A stretch of 64,000 bases of DNA. Source: Chitinophaga jiangningensis. Its GTDB lineage: Bacteria; Bacteroidota; Bacteroidia; Chitinophagales; Chitinophagaceae. Of the stretch, positions 1-8,654 are shown piece by piece. Where the stretch lies: positions 558,001 to 622,000 of the forward strand of contig NZ_FRBL01000003.1 in NCBI RefSeq assembly GCF_900142605.1. Direction: 5' to 3'. The position numbers were made by a program, and so were the translations under genes. Numbering within the stretch: the first letter of the stretch is position 1; every line of letters begins with the position of its first letter. The notes beneath the pieces are model-generated. The model saw only the letters and a program-made list of their open reading frames with translations. It was not told the origin of the DNA and ran no database searches.

Positions 1-275
1 TCTGCGGGCAGATCGCTTTGTACAACAGCACCGAAGTGCCTGTAGGCCCTCGTGTGCAGCCCATCATGATTACAAGAAGTTTATTAATGCAGGGCTTTAC
101 CATCGGTAATTATGCCTCCCGTTTCGGGGAAGGCTTTAAAGCATTGGTGGAATGGGTAAAGCAAGGCAAATTAAAATACACGGAAACCACCATGGAAGGA
201 TTTGACAAATTACCAGAGGCTTTCCTGGCACTGTTTGCAGGTAAAAACCAGGGTAAGCTGATCGTAAAAGTTTAA
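1..275 (+). CDS. NADP-dependent oxidoreductase, C-terminal part (MDR superfamily)
   Basis: The gene runs in from the left edge, so only its last 91 or so codons are visible. The fragment has the C-terminal pattern of the leukotriene B4 12-hydroxydehydrogenase/CurA-like medium-chain reductases: a CGQIALYN stretch, then a PIMITRSLLMQGF segment, a KQGKLKY turn and a final GKNQGKLIVKV strand. These enzymes reduce the double bond of enones or alkenals with NADPH and lack the zinc site of alcohol dehydrogenases. It ends 35 bases before fdhD on the same strand, so the two may be cotranscribed. The cofactor-binding Rossmann core lies outside the window, so the substrate cannot be judged. Confidence 0.85.
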   Translation, partial: CGQIALYNSTEVPVGPRVQPIMITRSLLMQGFTIGNYASRFGEGFKALVEWVKQGKLKYTETTMEGFDKLPEAFLALFAGKNQGKLIVKV

Positions 276-310
276 AACGGAAATTGCAGTGGGATTCCAT
301 ATTTTTAAGC

Positions 311-1135
311 ATGACAAAACCAGTAGTACATACCCGCGTAAAAAAAGTAGGCAACAGCGGCATGCTGGACTCCGATGATGTACTTGCAACGGAAGAACCG
401 CTGGAGATACGTATTATATCAGGACCAACCCATAACCGCCGCCAGCAGCAGGTTTCCGTTACCATGCGCACGCCCGGCAACGATGAAGACCTGGCCGCAG
501 GCTTCCTCTTTTCAGAGGGAATCATTCACTCCTACGATGCCATTGCACATACCAAAATGGTAACTACCAAAGAAGGTAGCATCATTACTGTTACCCTTCG
601 GGAGAATGTAACACCGCAGTTGGGCAATAGCCAGCGTAACTTCACCGCCACCGCAGCATGCGGCATGTGCGGAAAAACAGATATTGCCAATATTCATACA
701 GGCGCCAGCGTTAGTAAGGCAGTAATTGCCACTTCCGCTGACACCATCTTCCGGCTGCCGGAAACACTGCGTGTACAGCAATCACTATTTGAAAGCACAG
801 GTGGTATTCATGCTGCCGCGCTGTTTGATAATGAAGGAGAGCTGATCATATTACAGGAAGATATTGGCCGCCACAATGCAGTAGATAAAGTGATCGGAAA
901 GGCGATGCGGGAAGCCATGTTTCCCCTGGACCAGCACCTGTTACTGCTGAGCGGCCGCGCAGGATTTGAACTGATTCAGAAAGCAGCCATGGCAGGCATA
1001 CCAGTGGTAGCTGCCGTTGGTGCACCATCCAGCATGGCGGTAAGGATGGCAGAGGAATGGAACATCACACTGATCGGATTTTTGAGGGAACAACGTTTTA
1101 ATATTTATTCCGGTGCACACCGGGTGGAGATTTAG
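311..1135 (+). CDS. fdhD: Formate dehydrogenase accessory sulfurtransferase FdhD
   Basis: This is a 274-aa FdhD-family protein. FdhD moves sulfur from the IscS cysteine desulfurase onto the bis-MGD molybdenum cofactor, which formate-dehydrogenase-like enzymes need for activity. The signature cysteine pair CGMC is at about residues 117-120, followed by the conserved EDIGRHNAVDK block near 183-193 and an LSGRAGFEL block. A TTG 27 bases upstream keeps the frame open, but the ATG at 311 gives the usual family N-terminus. The molybdopterin oxidoreductase that follows 21 bases downstream is its obvious client. Family assignment is secure; the client is inferred from position. Confidence 0.96.
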   Translation: MTKPVVHTRVKKVGNSGMLDSDDVLATEEPLEIRIISGPTHNRRQQQVSVTMRTPGNDEDLAAGFLFSEGIIHSYDAIAHTKMVTTKEGSIITVTLRENVTPQLGNSQRNFTATAACGMCGKTDIANIHTGASVSKAVIATSADTIFRLPETLRVQQSLFESTGGIHAAALFDNEGELIILQEDIGRHNAVDKVIGKAMREAMFPLDQHLLLLSGRAGFELIQKAAMAGIPVVAAVGAPSSMAVRMAEEWNITLIGFLREQRFNIYSGAHRVEI

Positions 1136-1156
1136 TCATCATATAATTTTTCGAGC

Positions 1157-3451
1157 ATGCAGGGAGATCAGAACCCGGTTAAATTTACCGGGTTAAAACT
1201 TAGCAAACCCAAAACAGTAGCAGCAGGTATCCCGGCTGTTCTATCCAGCATGAAGCATATCCTGGAAGAGATGAATGCCTTCAGGGGTATGCAGGCCCTG
1301 CTGAAATTAAATCAGAAACATGGCTACGATTGCCCTGGATGTGCCTGGCCCGACCCTGACGACGAGCGCTCCCCCATCGCAGAATACTGTGAAAACGGCG
1401 CTAAAGCTGTTGCCGAAGAGGCTACCACCAAAAAACTCACCGTTGATTTTTTTGCAACCAATAGCATTGCTGATCTGGGCAACCTCACCGATTATGAAAT
1501 CGGTAAGAAAGGACGGGTAGCGCAGCCCATGTACCTCGCTCCCGGCGATACCCACTATCGGCCTATCTCCTGGGAAAAAGCCTACGAGCGGATTGCAGCG
1601 AAATTACGTGGCTTACAATCCCCGGACGAAGCCGTGTTTTATACAAGCGGCCGTACCAGTAACGAAGCCGCCTTCCTCTACCAACTGCTGGTAAGGGAAT
1701 ATGGGACCAATAACCTGCCTGATTGCTCCAACATGTGCCATGAGTCCAGCGGTGTTGCACTGGGCGAGGCCGTAGGCATTGGTAAGGGCTCCGTAAAACT
1801 GGAAGACTTTTACGAAGCAGAAGTCATCATCATCCTCGGACAAAACCCCGGCACCAACCACCCGCGTATGCTCACTGCCCTGCAAAAGGCAAAGCTGAAC
1901 GGAGCTAAAATCATTGCGGTTAATCCCTTGCCCGAAACCGGTCTGCTGGGCTTTCTCAACCCGCAAACCTTCAAAGGCATCGTCAATATTGAAACCCACC
2001 TGACCGACATCTTCCTGCAGGTAAAAATCAATGGCGACATGGCACTGCTCAAAGCCATTACCCTGTTGCTGCTGGAAGAAGAGGACAAACATCCGGGTAG
2101 TGTATTTGATCAGGCATTCATTGCGGAAAAAACTGCCGGTGTGGAGGAATACCTTGCACATCTGCGTACACAAAATTTTGAGCAGCTGGTGCTGGAATCA
2201 GGTGTACCCTCAGAAAAAATCCGTGAGGCAGCACAGGCACTCCTACATAAAAACAAGATCATTGCCTGCTGGGCAATGGGACTCACTCAGCATAAAAATG
2301 CAGTAGACACCATCCGGGAGGTGGTGAACCTCTTATTGCTGAAAGGCAGTATAGGAAAGCCCGGCGCAGGTACCTGCCCGGTGCGCGGGCATAGTAACGT
2401 GCAGGGGGATCGTACCATGGGCATATTTGAACAACCGCCTGCCATCCTGCTGAAAAACATCCGCGAGGTATATGGTTTCCAGCCACCTGAAAAACATGGC
2501 TACGATGTGGTGCACGCCATACATGCCATGCACCGCAAAAACGCAAAGGTATTCATCGCTATGGGAGGCAACTTCCTCTCCGCCACTCCGGATACGGAAT
2601 ACACTGCCCGGGCACTTCGCAATTGTGAGCTGACGGTGCATGTATCTACCAAACTAAACAGAAGTCATATAGTACATGGCCAGGAAGCTATTATATTACC
2701 TACACTCGGCCGCAGTGATAAAGACATCATCAACGGCGAACATCAGTTTGTGACCTGCGAAAATTCCATGGGCGTGATACAGATGTCGAAGGGCAACCTG
2801 CACCCCGTGTCGGACGACCTGAGAAGTGAACCGGTGATAATTTGCGAACTGGCACAGGCGTTGTTTAAAGACAAATCGCAGACACCGTGGCAGCAATATG
2901 CCACTCATTACGATCATATCCGGAATGATATTGAAAAAGTGATACCGGGATTTGACCAGTACAACGAGCGGGTAAGGCATCCGGGCGGTTTTTATTTACC
3001 AAACGGGTCAAGAATAGGACAATTCAATACCAGCAACGGCAAAGCCAATTTCAACGTAGCCGATACCGTTACCACTCCCCTGCAACCCGGCGAATTCATG
3101 ATGATGACCATCCGTAGCCACGACCAGTTCAACACCACCATTTACGGGCTGGACGACCGCTACCGCGGCATTTATCATGAAAGGCGGGTGATACTCATGA
3201 ATGAAAAAGATATCCATGCCATTGGTATAAAAGCAGGAGATGTTGTAGATTTGTTTAATACTTTTGAAGGCATCGAACGGGTGGCGAAAGGATTTATAGT
3301 TATTGCTTATGACATTCCGGAATCATGTACGGCCACGTACTTTCCGGAAACCAATGTACTCGTTCCGGTGAACAGTGTTGCCGATAAAAGTAATACGCCA
3401 ACCTCAAAGCTGGTCGTAATCAGTATTAAAAACTCATCTATTAAACGATAG
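1157..3451 (+). CDS. FdhF/YdeP-family molybdopterin oxidoreductase
   Basis: This 764-aa protein matches the YdeP branch of the formate dehydrogenase alpha-subunit superfamily, which binds bis-MGD molybdenum. It begins with a YdeP-type N-terminus containing CPGC at residues 59-62 rather than a full four-cysteine [4Fe-4S] motif. A second cysteine pair lies in DCSNMCHESSG at about 190-194, where formate dehydrogenase has its metal-ligand region. The GQNPGTNHPRM and PVRGHSNVQGDRTMG blocks are typical cofactor-binding segments, and the molybdopterin dinucleotide-binding domain is at the C-terminus. There is no twin-arginine signal, so it should be cytoplasmic. E. coli YdeP is linked to acid resistance, but its reaction is not established and no electron-transfer partner is present here. 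FdhD directly upstream supports the sulfurated-cofactor assignment. Confidence 0.93.
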   Translation: MQGDQNPVKFTGLKLSKPKTVAAGIPAVLSSMKHILEEMNAFRGMQALLKLNQKHGYDCPGCAWPDPDDERSPIAEYCENGAKAVAEEATTKKLTVDFFATNSIADLGNLTDYEIGKKGRVAQPMYLAPGDTHYRPISWEKAYERIAAKLRGLQSPDEAVFYTSGRTSNEAAFLYQLLVREYGTNNLPDCSNMCHESSGVALGEAVGIGKGSVKLEDFYEAEVIIILGQNPGTNHPRMLTALQKAKLNGAKIIAVNPLPETGLLGFLNPQTFKGIVNIETHLTDIFLQVKINGDMALLKAITLLLLEEEDKHPGSVFDQAFIAEKTAGVEEYLAHLRTQNFEQLVLESGVPSEKIREAAQALLHKNKIIACWAMGLTQHKNAVDTIREVVNLLLLKGSIGKPGAGTCPVRGHSNVQGDRTMGIFEQPPAILLKNIREVYGFQPPEKHGYDVVHAIHAMHRKNAKVFIAMGGNFLSATPDTEYTARALRNCELTVHVSTKLNRSHIVHGQEAIILPTLGRSDKDIINGEHQFVTCENSMGVIQMSKGNLHPVSDDLRSEPVIICELAQALFKDKSQTPWQQYATHYDHIRNDIEKVIPGFDQYNERVRHPGGFYLPNGSRIGQFNTSNGKANFNVADTVTTPLQPGEFMMMTIRSHDQFNTTIYGLDDRYRGIYHERRVILMNEKDIHAIGIKAGDVVDLFNTFEGIERVAKGFIVIAYDIPESCTATYFPETNVLVPVNSVADKSNTPTSKLVVISIKNSSIKR

Positions 3452-3452
3452 T

Positions 3453-4001
3453 ATGAAACCTGTTGTGTGGCAGGGTGTCCGCTGGACTTCCACTGAATAT
3501 TTCACACTCGAAAGTAAAGGCCTGTATCAGCTTGCACAAAGCAATATTACCGGCGTTATCCGAGAGTTGCCGTTTTCCATTCATTATGAAGTTGAACTGA
3601 CTAATGACTGGAAAACAGATTCCTTTTATATACGTTCCTACGGACCAGATGCGCGCGAGCTCAGGGTAACCAGCAACCTGCTGGGCCAGTGGTATGACAA
3701 GGATGGTAACCAGATCACCGCATTTGACGATTGCCTGGATATTGACATTTCCCTCACGCCGTTTACCAACAGTTTGCCGGTAAAGCGCCTACAGCTGCAA
3801 CCCGGGCAGAGCGCAGACATTAACGTAATTTATATCCTGCTGCCTGAATTTGAATTGCAGAAAGTAAGGCAACGGTATACGATGATCCGGGATAACTACT
3901 GGCTATACGAAAACCTGGATTCAGGCTTCAGCGCCCGGCTTTCCTTTGATGAGCACGGGATCATGAACGATTATCCGGGATATTTGCAAAGACGATATTA
4001 A
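3453..4001 (+). CDS. Putative glycolipid-binding protein (PF06475-like)
   Basis: A 182-aa soluble protein that starts one base after the stop of the molybdopterin enzyme, so it is probably translated from the same message. It opens with a WQGVRWTSTEYF strand and carries alternating strands such as GLYQLAQSNITGVI, YEVELTNDW and RELRVTSNLLGQWY, the pattern of the putative glycolipid-binding family typified by Pseudomonas PA1994. That name comes from a structural resemblance to lipoprotein-localisation folds, not from a shown activity. There is no signal peptide. Its role beside FdhD/YdeP is unknown. A bidirectional terminator follows immediately. Confidence 0.75.
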   Translation: MKPVVWQGVRWTSTEYFTLESKGLYQLAQSNITGVIRELPFSIHYEVELTNDWKTDSFYIRSYGPDARELRVTSNLLGQWYDKDGNQITAFDDCLDIDISLTPFTNSLPVKRLQLQPGQSADINVIYILLPEFELQKVRQRYTMIRDNYWLYENLDSGFSARLSFDEHGIMNDYPGYLQRRY

Positions 4002-4002
4002 A

Positions 4003-4030
4003 AAAAACGGGGTCTGACGGACCCCGTTTT
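4003..4030. terminator. Bidirectional rho-independent terminator
   Basis: An 11-bp perfect stem (arms 4004-4014 and 4020-4030, core CGGGGTC/GACCCCG) with a 5-nt loop has A-runs on the left and T-runs on the right. It sits between two convergent genes, so it can stop transcription in both directions. Confidence 0.9.
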
Positions 4031-4046
4031 TTTTCGATTAATTAAG

Positions 4047-5129
4047 TTAGTTCACTTTCAGCGATGGTAGCAACTCCTCCGCTCCTGCTATCAATGCTCT
4101 CACCACATCTCCCGAACTAATCTGCCCTTTGGCCAAACCAGCTGCCTGTCCTGCCCACATAGCTACAAAGGAAGGATTGTCCTGTGCTTTGGAGGCTTTG
4201 CGCGCCGGTTGTGTTAATGCATCCTGATATGGATATGGTAATATCTGTATTTCCGATTCTTCTACCGCAGCAATCAGGGTGTTATATAAACCGCGTGCCC
4301 AGCGGCCACTGAATGCCCGCGTGAGTCGCGTGCTCGTATCGGTGGAAGCTGCGATGGCCGCTTTGTGTGCACCGGAGGCCATGCTTTCGTTGGTCAACAA
4401 AAAGGCGCTGCCTGGCTGAACACCGGAAGCACCCAACATCAGGGAAGCTACCACCCCCCTGCCATCCATCACCGCACCGGCAGCTATAACGGGTACCCCT
4501 ACACGATCCACCACCTGTGGAATCAGTGCCATAGCACCAATCTGTGGTAAGCCATTGTTCATGAAAGTACCCCGGTGCCCACCTGCTTCTGCTCCTTGCG
4601 CCACAATTACATGCATTCCTTTCTGTTCCAGGTAAACGGCTTCCTCCACGGAAGTAGCCGTACCAATCATTTTAACGCCACTTTGCTGTAGCAGAGCCAG
4701 CCCGGCGTCGTCAGGAATGCCGAAGGTGAAGCTGACAATACCAATATTTTCTTCTGTCAGCACCGGAAGAATGTCTTTATAAGAATTTAAATGCAGTGTT
4801 TTCAAGTCTACTACCGGCACCCCCAGGCCACTACGGCTGTAGGTGGACTGCAACAATGTTTGCATGGCATCAAAGGCAGTTTGCTCCGGAGAAATAGGAA
4901 TATCGTAAGCAAAAATATTTACGGCAAACGGCTGGGCAGTGAGTGATTTCGTTTTATGAATAGCAGCCCTGGCAGCGGTAGCGTCCATATTACCTACGGG
5001 CAGCGATCCCAGTCCGCCCGCATTACTCACGGCAGCCACCATTTCCGGGCTGGTAATCCCTAACATGGGCGCCTGAATAATCGGGTATTGTATACCTAAT
5101 AGTGCGGTGAGGTTATTTTTCCAATGCAT
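4047..5129 (-). CDS. Nitronate monooxygenase (2-nitropropane dioxygenase family)
   Basis: A 360-aa TIM-barrel flavoenzyme. The N-terminus has the YPIIQAPMLGI segment and the middle has AQGAEAGGHRGTF, which holds the FMN phosphate-binding glycines and the catalytic histidine of class I nitronate monooxygenases. A second glycine-rich segment, AAGAVMDGRGV, completes the flavin site. These enzymes oxidise alkyl nitronates, including propionate-3-nitronate, and are usually regarded as detoxifying. The length fits the family and the ATG at 5129 is well placed. The gene stands alone, with a terminator downstream and a divergent-free gap of 28 bases to the outer-membrane gene upstream. Confidence 0.92.
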   Translation of the reverse strand: MHWKNNLTALLGIQYPIIQAPMLGITSPEMVAAVSNAGGLGSLPVGNMDATAARAAIHKTKSLTAQPFAVNIFAYDIPISPEQTAFDAMQTLLQSTYSRSGLGVPVVDLKTLHLNSYKDILPVLTEENIGIVSFTFGIPDDAGLALLQQSGVKMIGTATSVEEAVYLEQKGMHVIVAQGAEAGGHRGTFMNNGLPQIGAMALIPQVVDRVGVPVIAAGAVMDGRGVVASLMLGASGVQPGSAFLLTNESMASGAHKAAIAASTDTSTRLTRAFSGRWARGLYNTLIAAVEESEIQILPYPYQDALTQPARKASKAQDNPSFVAMWAGQAAGLAKGQISSGDVVRALIAGAEELLPSLKVN

Positions 5130-5157
5130 CGGTTACCGTATTAGTTTGATCTTAAAA

Positions 5158-7113
5158 TTAATGGAAACTAATGAAAGAAGGTGCTCTTAACGCAGAAATA
5201 TCAAAGCGGAAATCTACCACCGTGGTGACTTCAATCCGGAAGGATTTCACCGGTTCGGGAGCGTTCGGAAAATAGTAGGCCGCCATCTTCAGGGTGTTGA
5301 GCGAAAGGTTCTCATTCCTGATGCGCATACCGCCGCCAATACCCCAGTACAAAGGATTATTGAAGAGATCTTTACTCTTGTACGACAACATCGTTGTTTG
5401 CAGTGAAGTAAAGAAGTTGAATTTAAAGCCCAGTATTTTCAGCGGGCTGTAATACACCGTTTCCGAATTGAAATTAAGCCGCTGGTAGCCGTTGAGCGTG
5501 GTATTCCGGTATCCCCATATGCCGTATTCCATGTTAATGTTAAGCGGTTTGTAGAAATAAGGATTAGGGCTGTTGAGGTAATCCGTAGTAATAAACTGGC
5601 GGAACCTGAATTTACCCAGGGTCACCAGCCGGCTGTAATATTCTATTCTGGCGTGAATCACAGCATCTTCCGTAGCGCTCCTGGACCAGAACGTTCCTAA
5701 TTCCGCGGTGGTATTAAAAAGCCCCTGTTTACGGGTGAGCCAGAATTTTTGCCAGGAAGTACCCGTATAAAGCCGGCGCCTGTCACGCCACGATTCCCAG
5801 CCTCCCGATACGTTTACATTAAAGCCCAGCGGAATATCCTCTGTACGCCCGAAACCGAAGAAGTGGTGAGCTTTGAAGTAATCCAGGCGGTAGGCCTGTA
5901 ATTCCAGGAGGTAGTAGCGATGGTTATTATACACCGGATCGTCCTTGTACAGGAGCTGATCCGGCTTTCGCTGGAAGTTGAGGTTGTAGTGCCTGGCGAG
6001 TATGGCCACGTTGGGCTTGCCGTTGCCGCTTCGGCCGTTATGGTCGTAGTTGTTGATGAAGTTATATCCCAGCCAGCCATCTATTACCGTATAGCGATAG
6101 TCACGGTACACCGTATCATCCCGGTTCCAAATATTAATGGAGAAGTTATTGGCCAGCGTGAGGCCTCCTACAAACTTAGCCGAGTTACGATACAGGGGCC
6201 GGTTAAACGTAATATAGTACGTACCCTCGTATACGTTAGAGTCCAGCTGCTGGGTATTATTGAGCGTACTATACCCCACTGCCATATCTATAAAGCTGCC
6301 GGCTATATTGGATTTGGTATAGCGCACCTCTGTATTCCAGGTGGGGTTATAGTCATTTCTCCAGCTAAAGCCTACCTGCAGGCCTTGCCCGGCCCCGAGC
6401 AGGTTATTGTTATAGACTTTTGCAGCTACGTTGTTGGCACTTACCTGCGATACATCGGCGCCATATTCAAACACATCTTTGGTGACCACTTCTATGTCTA
6501 CCGAATCCGACATGGGTTCCCCGGGAATAACGTAGATACGGGCATCCTGGATAAATGGCCTGTTACGGAGGTAACGTTCATTATCTGCCAGTTCAAAAGG
6601 TTCCAGCCGGTCGTCTTCCCGGAAGAAGAGGTTTTGCCTGATCATCCACTGCTTGGAATCGTAGTGGAGGCGGTTGGCAATTTTGAGCAGCTTCATGGAA
6701 GTGGTGAAGGTAGTATCATTGATGTTGCTGGGACCAAATACCTTCACCCTGCGGTAGTGGATATTTCGGATCACTTTGCCTGCAAAGGGTGTAAAATATG
6801 CCTCACTTTTCTGGATCACGCTATCGTTTTGCGGCACGGGTTCCGGCTCATTCTGCCGGGTTATACGACGGATAAAGGAGTCGCGGAAGGCCTTATTGCG
6901 CATAGAATCCCGGTACTCAAACAATTTTTTGAATATCCCGTTATGTGTGCGGGAGGTGGTATCACCCACTGGGGGGCGCATCAGGTGAGGGATAACGGTA
7001 TCGCCTATAAGCGGCAACTGCTGAGCCATGGCGTGGGTACGCGAATTTGCCGGCTGCAGATACAGCAGGCAGGCAACAGTTATAAAGCACAATATTTTTA
7101 ATAAAAACCTCAA
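5158..7113 (-). CDS. POTRA-like plus beta-barrel outer-membrane protein
   Basis: A 651-aa exported protein. Residues 1-30 form a hydrophobic signal sequence. Around 115-215 is a POTRA-like region (VIRNIHYRRVKVFG, then an RLHYDSKQWMIRQNLFFREDD linker and an ARIYVIPGEP strand followed by VDIEVVTKDVFEYG). The rest is rich in alternating aromatic strands, as expected of an Omp85/BamA-like barrel, and it ends in FISFH, a typical outer-membrane C-terminus. I prefer the TTG at 7113, because the next ATG would delete the signal peptide and no upstream ATG is in frame before a stop. It is smaller than BamA and has only one clear POTRA, so it may be a TamA-like or export-pore relative. Substrate unknown. 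Confidence 0.8.
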   Translation of the reverse strand: MRFLLKILCFITVACLLYLQPANSRTHAMAQQLPLIGDTVIPHLMRPPVGDTTSRTHNGIFKKLFEYRDSMRNKAFRDSFIRRITRQNEPEPVPQNDSVIQKSEAYFTPFAGKVIRNIHYRRVKVFGPSNINDTTFTTSMKLLKIANRLHYDSKQWMIRQNLFFREDDRLEPFELADNERYLRNRPFIQDARIYVIPGEPMSDSVDIEVVTKDVFEYGADVSQVSANNVAAKVYNNNLLGAGQGLQVGFSWRNDYNPTWNTEVRYTKSNIAGSFIDMAVGYSTLNNTQQLDSNVYEGTYYITFNRPLYRNSAKFVGGLTLANNFSINIWNRDDTVYRDYRYTVIDGWLGYNFINNYDHNGRSGNGKPNVAILARHYNLNFQRKPDQLLYKDDPVYNNHRYYLLELQAYRLDYFKAHHFFGFGRTEDIPLGFNVNVSGGWESWRDRRRLYTGTSWQKFWLTRKQGLFNTTAELGTFWSRSATEDAVIHARIEYYSRLVTLGKFRFRQFITTDYLNSPNPYFYKPLNINMEYGIWGYRNTTLNGYQRLNFNSETVYYSPLKILGFKFNFFTSLQTTMLSYKSKDLFNNPLYWGIGGGMRIRNENLSLNTLKMAAYYFPNAPEPVKSFRIEVTTVVDFRFDISALRAPSFISFH

Positions 7114-7264
7114 TATTTTCCCCTGTAAACAATTATAACAAAAAAAAGCGGTTTAGGAACAGCACCTCTTATTTTACTTTAACGGGAATGATAATTGAAA
7201 GTTTCAGACCAGAAGTATAAATGCAGTAATATATTTTATTGATCACCTTTAAAACTAAAAGTAT

Positions 7265-7426
7265 ATGCTACGTTGGGCTGTAATTTTTCTGATAATTGCG
7301 ATTATTGCGGCGATCTTCGGGTTTGGTGGGATTGCGGCAAGCGCCACAGGCATCGCTAAGATCCTGTTCTTTATATTCCTGATAATGTTTGTAGTGTCGT
7401 TGCTGGCGGGAGTATTTAGAAAATAG
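7265..7426 (+). CDS. DUF1328 small membrane protein (YtjA-like)
   Basis: A 53-aa protein beginning MLRWAVIFLIIAIIAAIFGF and ending AGVFRK, a close fit to the DUF1328/YtjA family. It has two hydrophobic helices: residues 4-20, and 31-50 after a GGIAASATGIAK turn. It should sit in the inner membrane. No function is established for the family, though homologues are often reported as stress- or biofilm-associated. It stands alone on the plus strand with about 150 bases of AT-rich leader and a strong terminator just downstream. It is easily missed by length cut-offs. Confidence 0.88.
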   Translation: MLRWAVIFLIIAIIAAIFGFGGIAASATGIAKILFFIFLIMFVVSLLAGVFRK

Positions 7427-7433
7427 GCCTAAA

Positions 7434-7475
7434 AAAAGATTGCTTCAGTACCATGTGGCGCTGAAGCAATCTTTT
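7434..7475. terminator. Bidirectional terminator
   Basis: A perfect 15-bp stem (7434-7448 with 7461-7475, core GATTGCTTCAG) around a 12-nt loop, with A-run left and T-run right. It serves both the DUF1328 gene and the convergent DUF695/RraB gene. Confidence 0.9.
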
Positions 7476-7476
7476 G

Positions 7477-8238
7477 TTATTTCATGATGCTGGTTTCCCA
7501 GCCGTCGTATTCTGCGTTTACCTGTTGGGCTACTTCCCAGAGGGTCATCACCACCCGGTCAATCACCGCTTCTGTGGCTTTGTCGGACCTTACAATACAG
7601 AGCCGGTATGGATACTCCGGGTTTTCATCTACCTTAATATCATGTAAGAGGGTAAAACCGATTTCCTGGATATGTTGCCAGTAAAGGTTTTTATCTTCTT
7701 CTGACTTAAAGTGTATCCAATGCTCGATCGGACGTTCCTTTTCTGACACATCTCCGTGTTTGCGGAGCATACGGAGCACTTTCCGGTTTTGTATACGCTG
7801 GAATTCATACACGTCCGGGAAGAGGTAATCGAAATACAATTCCCAGTTGTTATCCTCCTTAATACCGTAATCGTAACGGTACTGCGGGAAGCTAATCATT
7901 GCATCTGCAATATATTTATCGTGCAGCAGTGTACTGCCCGTATAGAAGTAAAAATCCCTGACACCGTTGGAAAACGTCCGTCCAACGAAATGTGCGTCCA
8001 GTTTGGATTGCAGCTCTTCTACCAATCTATCCTCTATTTCCCCCATGATAGCAAATTCATCATTGTGCGGGAATCCGTCTTCGCGTGGATGGTTCAGATA
8101 AACTGTTATATATATGGCATTCGGCTTCTCCTTCAATGGCGCAAATCGTCTCAGATCAAGGTCAAGGCCTATTACTGCTGGACTTTCTTCAATATGGCAC
8201 GTGTAAATATCCCAGTCCGGTCGGTAATCCTTATGCAT
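7477..8238 (-). CDS. DUF695 and RraB-like domain protein
   Basis: A 253-aa cytoplasmic protein made of two parts. Residues 1-135 resemble DUF695 (opening YRPDWDIYTCHIEESPAV, with a YFYTGSTLLHDKY block). Residues 150-253 resemble the RraB/DUF1260 fold (LRKHGDVSEKERPIEHWIHF, then a GFTLL strand). RraB inhibits RNase E in E. coli, but Bacteroidota RNases differ and this link is not shown, so the domain name should not be read as a function. It is monocistronic, with a terminator at its 3' end and a 416-base gap upstream. Confidence 0.8.
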   Translation of the reverse strand: MHKDYRPDWDIYTCHIEESPAVIGLDLDLRRFAPLKEKPNAIYITVYLNHPREDGFPHNDEFAIMGEIEDRLVEELQSKLDAHFVGRTFSNGVRDFYFYTGSTLLHDKYIADAMISFPQYRYDYGIKEDNNWELYFDYLFPDVYEFQRIQNRKVLRMLRKHGDVSEKERPIEHWIHFKSEEDKNLYWQHIQEIGFTLLHDIKVDENPEYPYRLCIVRSDKATEAVIDRVVMTLWEVAQQVNAEYDGWETSIMK

Positions 8239-8654
8239 ATAAAAAAATTAAAATAACGCAACAGCTGGCTGTAAAGATACGGAGCTTGCCGTTACTACAG
8301 AAAAGATAAAACCCTTTTCTGCACGCTTTTTTATCCACATAAATCTTTTCGGTTTGTTTTTGATATGATCCCAACGGTAGTGGCAGCACGAAATCCAGGG
8401 TGTTATATTGTTTTTTTTATTTATTTGTAGAGATGTAAATCTCGCACTGGGGCGACTTAACACTAATTAACACTTTCAGTCTTATCAGCACACATCAGGC
8501 AAAACTGCTACTACAAAGCTTTACAGCCTATAGAACCTTCCAGAACCATGCTTACAGCGGTTTTTACACACCATTCATCCTAAAAAACCGATTTTCTACA
8601 GAGTTTCCAATTAATTTAGCCACTGTTAATTGTTGTACGCTAGTATTTGTTATT
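8239..8654. other. Intergenic region between divergent genes
   Basis: About 416 bases of AT-rich sequence between the DUF695/RraB gene and the beta-barrel receptor. It should hold both promoters. A 71-codon minus-strand frame at 8248-8463 has no family resemblance and I do not count it as a gene. I see no strong hairpin or repeat. Confidence 0.6.

Noticed and set aside
5920..7101. 393-codon plus-strand frame opposite the POTRA/barrel gene
   Set aside because: Antisense to a clear coding gene with signal peptide and barrel strands; the frame shows no family motif.
8248..8463. 71-codon minus-strand frame before the receptor gene
   Set aside because: Low-complexity basic sequence with no motif, in a likely promoter gap.
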